Positions 5,303 to 9,945 of a stretch of DNA of 9,945 nucleotides are shown here, piece by piece. The number at the start of each line of letters is the position of its first letter. Within the stretch, counting starts at the first letter, position 1. This DNA is from Anaerolineae bacterium. GTDB lineage: Bacteria > Chloroflexota > Anaerolineae > J102. The notes under the pieces were generated by a model. That model saw only the letters and a list, made by a program, of their open reading frames with translations. It made no database searches and was not told the DNA's origin. The stretch spans positions 1 to 9,945 of the forward strand of contig JALWDV010000555.1 of the NCBI GenBank assembly GCA_027036755.1, in the 5' to 3' direction. Both the position numbers and the translations under genes were made by a program.

Positions 5303-6892
5303 ATGAAAGTCGCAACTGTGGCGCAGATGCGCAATCTCGATAAAACCGCAATCTCGAAATATGGCATTTCGGGCCCGATTCTGATGGAGAACGCGGGCGA
5401 GGCCGCCTACTATCTCATCACCGATGAATTGGGCGATGTGGCCGGGCTGGATTTCGTGGTGTTGTGCGGCGGCGGGCACAACGGCGGCGACGGCCTGGTC
5501 GTCGCCCGCAAGCTGCGATCCATGGGGGCCCGCATCCAGCTCTTTCTGTTGGGCAGGCCCGGGAAATTCGATGACACCGTGCGCCCCTTCTACGAAATGG
5601 CGGTCAAGATCGGCATTCCCATCGTCATGGTTCATAACGAGGACGCGCTGCCCGCTGTGGCTGCGGCTCTGGCCGACGCGGATGTCATCATCGACGCCCT
5701 GTTTGGCACGGGCCTGAGCCGCGAGGTGGGAGGCCGCTACGCCCGGATCATCGAGCTCATCAACCAGAGCCCGGCCATGGTCTTCAGCATCGACATCCCC
5801 TCGGGCGTGCATGGCGATACGGGACAGGTGATGGGCGTGGCCGTGCAGGCCGACGCCACCATCACCTTTGGTCTGCCCAAGCCGGGCAATCTCATTTATC
5901 CGGGCTACGAACTGGGCGGCGATCTCACCGTCACTCACATCTCGTTTCCGCCCCAACTTTACCAGCAGGATGCGCTGCATGTGGCCCTTTCCCCCTTCCC
6001 GCCCATGCCCGAACGCCGCGGGGATGCCCACAAGGGCTCGGTGGGCAAAGTGATGTTCGTGGCAGGAGCGTCGCGCTATCTGGGCGCGCCCTATTTTGCA
6101 GCCATGGCCTTTTTGCGGGCCGGAGGCGGGCTGGCCTATCTGTCAACGCCCGAATCAGTGGCCCCCTTCATCGCCAACAAGGGCAGCGAGATCGTGCTGA
6201 TGCCGCGCCAGGCCACGCCCGAAGGCAGTCTGGCCCTGGCCAATCTGGATGATCTGCTGGCGGAAAGCGCGGAGATGGCCATGGTCTGCCTGGGCTCGGG
6301 CGTTTCGTTGCAGCCCGAGACTCAGGAGCTGGTGCGGGAGCTGGCGCTGCAACTGCCCGCGCCCCTGATCATCGACGGCGACGGCCTCACCGCCATCGCC
6401 GGTCATCCCGACATCACTTTGCACCGCAACGCGCCCACCATCCTCACGCCCCATCCCGGCGAAATGGCCCGATTGCTGGGCGTCTCGGTGCGCGATGTGC
6501 AAGGCAATCGCCTGGAATCGGCGCTACGCGCCGCGGGCGAGTGGGGCGCGACCGTCGTGCTGAAAGGCGCTCACACCATCATCGCCCACCCCGACGGACG
6601 CGCGTACTTCAATCTCAGCGGCAATTCGGGCATGGCCACCGCGGGCAGCGGCGATGTGCTCACCGGCGTCATCGCGGGCATGTTCGCGGCCATGCACTTC
6701 GATTTCGAAGCCGCAGCCCGCATGGGCGCGTTCATCCACGGCCTGGCTGGCGATTTGGCCGCGGACGAGCTGGGCGAGGAGGGTGTCATTGCGGGCGACA
6801 TCCTGGCCCGCATCCCCGACGCCATCCGGTTTTATCGCGAGCACCGCGAGATCATCGCCCGGACGAACTACGGCAAAGTCGCGGTTATTTGA
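5303..6892 (+). CDS. nnr: Bifunctional NAD(P)H-hydrate repair enzyme Nnr
   Basis: A 529-residue fusion that repairs hydrated NAD(P)H: an N-terminal epimerase interconverts the R and S forms of NAD(P)HX, and a C-terminal ADP- or ATP-dependent dehydratase restores NAD(P)H from the S form. The epimerase (YjeF_N, about 1-225) shows MENAG (28-32), CGGGHNGGDG (55-64), DALFGTGL (131-138) and SIDIPSGVHGDTG (162-174). The dehydratase (ribokinase-like, about 235-515) shows HKGSVGKVMFVAGA (243-256), IDGDGL (357-362), TPHPGEMARLLG (382-393) and GNSGMATAGSGDVLTG (440-455), where D451 is the expected catalytic base. The usual NPGMATGG reads NSGMATAG, a mild change. Length is normal for the fusion. The ATG at 5303 has GAGG seven bases upstream. 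It is cytoplasmic and monocistronic as far as visible. Confidence 0.97.
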   Translation: MKVATVAQMRNLDKTAISKYGISGPILMENAGEAAYYLITDELGDVAGLDFVVLCGGGHNGGDGLVVARKLRSMGARIQLFLLGRPGKFDDTVRPFYEMAVKIGIPIVMVHNEDALPAVAAALADADVIIDALFGTGLSREVGGRYARIIELINQSPAMVFSIDIPSGVHGDTGQVMGVAVQADATITFGLPKPGNLIYPGYELGGDLTVTHISFPPQLYQQDALHVALSPFPPMPERRGDAHKGSVGKVMFVAGASRYLGAPYFAAMAFLRAGGGLAYLSTPESVAPFIANKGSEIVLMPRQATPEGSLALANLDDLLAESAEMAMVCLGSGVSLQPETQELVRELALQLPAPLIIDGDGLTAIAGHPDITLHRNAPTILTPHPGEMARLLGVSVRDVQGNRLESALRAAGEWGATVVLKGAHTIIAHPDGRAYFNLSGNSGMATAGSGDVLTGVIAGMFAAMHFDFEAAARMGAFIHGLAGDLAADELGEEGVIAGDILARIPDAIRFYREHREIIARTNYGKVAVI

Positions 6893-7103
6893 CGAGCGAT
6901 AAGCGGAGGAATGTCATCTCTGGCCTCTTGACCGAAAGAGCTTTTTTCTCAGCAGCCGCCACGAGCAATTGCTCACCACACAACGAACGAAAATCTCTCG
7001 TTACATCATTCCGGGGGAGCGAAGCGACCGAGGCATGTACTGAGTGCGGTCGAGCGTCAGCCGCGGCGAATCAAAAGGGGATCGATACGAAATCGCCCGG
7101 GAA
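6893..7103. other. Convergent spacer between nnr and the GT39-type gene
   Basis: A 210-base spacer between convergent stop codons. A T6 run at 6942-6947 follows GAAAGAGC, too weak a stem to call a terminator. At 7013-7055, GGGGGAGCGAAGCGACCG and, further on, GCGGTCGAGC can pair through CGACCG/CGGTCG. The ten bases GCGAAGCGAC also occur in the G-rich repeat at the left edge. No gene is supported. Confidence 0.5.
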
Positions 7104-9815
7104 TTATGGATGCCCTTGCAGATGCTCCGGCCCCACCGGCTGGGTGGGCCGCCCCGGCGGCGTCCAATAAAAACGCATGGCCTTGCCCCCGCCCCGCTGG
7201 AAGTAATCGATGCGAATGGGATGCGGGCCCGCGGTCAGATTCAGGGTCAGCTCAACGGTGTTGGGACGATCCGGCTCCAGGGATTCGCCCGCGACCGCGT
7301 CATCCACCCAGAAACGCACGCCGTCATCCGCATCCAGCCGAAAATGATACGCGCCATCGGTCGGAGCCAGGAGATCGCCCGTCCAGATGACGCTGAAGGG
7401 GCCGAACGTGGGCTCCTCTTCGGGCCAGGCGAACAGCAGGAAGGGGTCGATGCGGGTCATAAAGGGCTCTCCCTGCCAATCTTCGCCATGATAGTAGCGG
7501 CCCAGCAGGCCCCCGCCCTCGTACCTTCGCCCCACCGCGGCCGCGATGTCATCGGCGGGGATGTGCACGCGGAAGTAGAGGGGATCGCCCAATCGATCTC
7601 GCACCACCTCGCCCGCGGCGTTGGGATAGAAGTAATGGAAGTAATCCATCAGATACTGGTAATCCAGGTCCAGCAGGAAGGTTGCGTCTTTTCCGGTGGC
7701 GGGCAAAGGCAGATCGCTGGCCGGTTCGGCCATCTGATAAGCGGGCGCGGCCAGGCCGCCACCCAGCCTGTCGAAAGGCGAATAGTGAATGGGGCCCAGA
7801 TTCACGCCCACGGGATGCGTGGGGCGATAGGTGAAAAAGCGCACCGGCGAGAAGTAGTAAAATCGCGGGCTGAGATAAAGCTGCTCTGAATCCTCCCGGG
7901 CCAGCACATCTCGGGCCACCTCGTTTTCCAGGGGCGTGAACGCGATGTACACATCGGGAGATCGGGCCTGTTCGTCGAAATAGACTACGTAGTTCGACCA
8001 CCCCGCGGCCGCCAATCCGGCCAGCATCAACAGTGTGGTTCCCCAGCGCCAGAAACGATAACGGCGTCCGGGCAGCAACACCGCCCGCCAGGTGAGATTG
8101 TACGCGTCGGCCGCCATCAGCGCCGCCGCGGGAGCCGCGGCCAGGGTGCGATAAGCCTGGGGAGCCTCGCCCAAACGGGACAAAATCCCGCCCAGCAGGG
8201 TGATCCCCACCCAGATGATGACCAGCCCTCGCCGATGATCTCGCCATCGCCACAGCGACCAGGCCGCGCCCAGCAGGAAAAAGGCGCCGGTGATGGGATC
8301 CAGCATGGGCTTGCCGGGCAGGTTGTGCCGGGGATTGCGATCTCCCGCCACATTGAACATCAGCAAATGGCGCTTCGTCGATTCGAGCAGGGGGTGCAGG
8401 CTATCGGCAGCCTGCACGTCGTTCATAATGCTCACCTGCCGGGTGCGATTGAGGAGGGTGAAGGGATTTTTGGCGTAGGTGAATCCCAGGGGAGCGAAGG
8501 TGACCGCATACATCAACGCGAACAAGGCCACCCCCTGCCAGTTGCGGCGCAAAAAGCTCTTATCCACCAGGGCGCGATAGCCCAGATAGATGAAGATGAC
8601 CAGCACGGCCATGCGGATGCTGAGATAGGTGTACATGCCCAACCCAAGTGCGAGCCCGGCCACGGCCCAATCCCCCAACGAACGCCGCCGCGCCGCCCGC
8701 GTGATGAAAAAGAGGGACAACACCTGCATCAGAGGCGGATAAACCTCGTTCCAGCCCCAGCGACTCATGTTGACATGCCAGCGATTGAAGGCCAGCAAGG
8801 TGGCGGTGAGAAGAGCGGGGTAGGGGCCGTACATTTCCCGGGCCAGAAAATATAGCGCCAGCACCGTCAGCACGCCGGGCAAAATCGATTGCAGCTTGAC
8901 CGCGGCGAAGGTTGTTCCCAGCAGGCGGAAGAACAGGGTTTGCAGGTAGATGAAGCCGTTGGGCGTTTCGTACCAGCCCACGCCAAAGAGGCTGTCGGCC
9001 CGTCCCTCCAGGGTGTGCAGCGCGTCCAGGGCCGCGTTGGTCTCGTCGATGAACACGCCCGGGGGCATCTGCCCGATGTGATTCAGTCGAAACCACATGG
9101 CGACGCTAATGATGATGACCACCAGCAGGGCTTCTTGCCAGGGCTTGGGCCGGGGATAGTAGAGGAGGTTGAGGCGGGCGGTGAGCGATGCGCCGGTGCG
9201 TTGCGGACGACGCGTTGCAGGCTTCGCCTGCTCACCCGCGTTTTGCACCCGGGCCACGCCCAGCTTGTGCCCAAGATAGACGGGGTCCGGTTTGGGCCCG
9301 GACTCGTCGAATCGATCCGCGCGCCAGCCGGTGATCTGCGACGCGCCGACGGCCATGAGGATGAGCCCCGCGGCCCATGTCAGCGCCTGGTTCCAGGCGA
9401 AGGGCTGCCGCCAGATGGCCCACAATGCGGCGAGGGTGATGAAAAATCCGCCCCAAAACAGCGCCAGCGCCGCCTTGCGACGCGTTCCCTGGGTGCGCAT
9501 ACGCTCTTCGCGCGGCTCTTCGGGCGGCGGCCAATCCCGCTCGATGCGCCAGAACGCGTACACGCCCAGTACCGCGCCTGCCAGGGTTAGCCAGGGCGCA
9601 AAGGGGTGCGTGGCGGTCTCGGGCAGATGCCAGACGCCGAACAGGGTGAGGGTGACGGCCGCCAGGGCCAGAAGAGCGGTTACCATTGGGAGGAGGAATC
9701 TCCTCGTTTGCAGGGGGATTTTGGTTCTTTTGGATTTCAGGGAGTGAGATGCCGGGCGGATTGCGAATCCGACCTGAGAGCTTTCTGTATCCAGCCGGAT
9801 TCGATGAATGTTCAT
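7104..9815 (-). CDS. GT39-type membrane glycosyltransferase with C-terminal PA14 domain
   Basis: A 903-residue polytopic protein. Residues 1-40 are basic and cytoplasmic; hydrophobic segments follow near 41-60, 74-89, 114-136 and 145-163. The GT-C core starts near 227 with a membrane segment, then the first outer loop with GVFIDETNAALDALHTLEG (253-271), whose D257/E258 fit the catalytic acidic pair of GT39/ArnT-type enzymes that use polyprenyl-phosphate sugars. RHVN-like and WGWNEVYPP motifs and GDRNPRHNLPG (491-501) follow, with more membrane segments to about 610. A soluble outer region leads to a PA14 domain (about 768-898) with GLLGRYY, FSVIWTGDLLAPTDGAYHFRLDADDGVRFWVD and LTAGPHPIRIDYF; PA14 modules often bind carbohydrate. 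The sugar and acceptor are unknown. The frame opens at a GTG at 9845 inside the edge repeat; ATGs at 9815 and 9686 are alternatives, and none has a good Shine-Dalgarno sequence. Confidence 0.9.
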   Translation of the reverse strand: MNIHRIRLDTESSQVGFAIRPASHSLKSKRTKIPLQTRRFLLPMVTALLALAAVTLTLFGVWHLPETATHPFAPWLTLAGAVLGVYAFWRIERDWPPPEEPREERMRTQGTRRKAALALFWGGFFITLAALWAIWRQPFAWNQALTWAAGLILMAVGASQITGWRADRFDESGPKPDPVYLGHKLGVARVQNAGEQAKPATRRPQRTGASLTARLNLLYYPRPKPWQEALLVVIIISVAMWFRLNHIGQMPPGVFIDETNAALDALHTLEGRADSLFGVGWYETPNGFIYLQTLFFRLLGTTFAAVKLQSILPGVLTVLALYFLAREMYGPYPALLTATLLAFNRWHVNMSRWGWNEVYPPLMQVLSLFFITRAARRRSLGDWAVAGLALGLGMYTYLSIRMAVLVIFIYLGYRALVDKSFLRRNWQGVALFALMYAVTFAPLGFTYAKNPFTLLNRTRQVSIMNDVQAADSLHPLLESTKRHLLMFNVAGDRNPRHNLPGKPMLDPITGAFFLLGAAWSLWRWRDHRRGLVIIWVGITLLGGILSRLGEAPQAYRTLAAAPAAALMAADAYNLTWRAVLLPGRRYRFWRWGTTLLMLAGLAAAGWSNYVVYFDEQARSPDVYIAFTPLENEVARDVLAREDSEQLYLSPRFYYFSPVRFFTYRPTHPVGVNLGPIHYSPFDRLGGGLAAPAYQMAEPASDLPLPATGKDATFLLDLDYQYLMDYFHYFYPNAAGEVVRDRLGDPLYFRVHIPADDIAAAVGRRYEGGGLLGRYYHGEDWQGEPFMTRIDPFLLFAWPEEEPTFGPFSVIWTGDLLAPTDGAYHFRLDADDGVRFWVDDAVAGESLEPDRPNTVELTLNLTAGPHPIRIDYFQRGGGKAMRFYWTPPGRPTQPVGPEHLQGHP

Positions 9816-9840
9816 AAATGGCTGTACTGAAAAAACCTTC

Positions 9841-9945
9841 ACCACGGAGGCACAGAGCGCACGGAGGAAGAAAAAGGTGAGATTTGGAGAGAAATTTCTC
9901 TGTGAACTACCACTATTTTCTCCGTGTCCTCCGTGTCTCCGTGGT
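9841..9945. repeat. Inverted-repeat element at the right edge
   Basis: The left end ACCACGGAGGCACAGAGCGC (9841-9860, continuing ACGGAG to 9866) and the last 26 bases (9920-9945) are reverse complements at 22 of 26 positions. The perfect palindrome AGAGAAATTTCTCT lies between them. Both arms are built from repeated CACGGAG-like heptads. It is gene-free and resembles a dispersed non-coding repeat; the window ends at or within it, so its true right limit is not seen. Confidence 0.75.

Noticed and set aside
5165..6031. Minus-strand open frame of 288 codons opposite nnr
   Set aside because: It lies antisense to a clear nnr coding region, is rich in His, Gly and Ala as mirror frames of G+C-rich genes are, and has no family resemblance.
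7044..7889. Plus-strand open frame of 281 codons opposite the GT39-type gene
   Set aside because: Antisense to well-supported PA14 coding sequence; no recognisable motifs or ribosome-binding site.
8889..9590. Plus-strand open frame of 233 codons
   Set aside because: Antisense to the membrane core of the GT39-type gene; composition is that of a mirror frame.

Overview
This is chromosomal DNA of a G+C-rich bacterium. Weak hints favour Chloroflexota (Anaerolineae-like): a large GT39-type membrane glycosyltransferase with a PA14 tail, and intergenic spacers full of short palindromic repeats. That assignment is inference, since there is no rRNA or other phylogenetic marker here apart from a four-cysteine L28.

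Layout from left to right. (1) 1-1041 is an AT-rich island in a G+C-rich background. It holds one minus-strand gene of the DUF6994 type, function unknown. An attC-like imperfect palindrome (130-234) lies past its 3' end, and a GTTRRRY core (GTTAGGT) lies just upstream of it, so it may be a stray integron cassette. (2) 1208-4091 holds two minus-strand genes of the fatty acid kinase system: a DegV/FakB-type lipid-binding protein and a FakA-type (YloV) DAK2-domain kinase. They are separated by a 350-base spacer with a promoter, a terminator and repeats, so they are probably separate transcripts. FakB-type proteins carry a fatty acid that FakA phosphorylates. Both proteins lack some canonical residues. 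(3) rpmB (L28) is divergent from fakA, with a structured leader and a strong terminator. (4) 4521-5302 is a 780-base gene-free spacer. It holds a MITE-like element with 12-base terminal inverted repeats and a 9-base target duplication, whose interior folds into a cloverleaf, then a promoter and a perfect 20-base inverted repeat. (5) nnr, a bifunctional NAD(P)H-hydrate epimerase/dehydratase, is on the plus strand. (6) A roughly 900-residue GT39-type membrane protein with a C-terminal PA14 domain is on the minus strand. (7) The right edge is a dispersed repeat with complementary ends.

The protein-coding genes are mostly housekeeping or surface-glycan functions, and I see no defence system, prophage or CRISPR array. 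The unusual content is in the spacers: at least five kinds of palindromic or dispersed repeat, including a 19-base motif found in three spacers (exact in two, one mismatch in the third) with a related inverted copy. The best candidates for something undescribed are the MITE-like element at 4786-5033 and the possible integron cassette at 130-1041.
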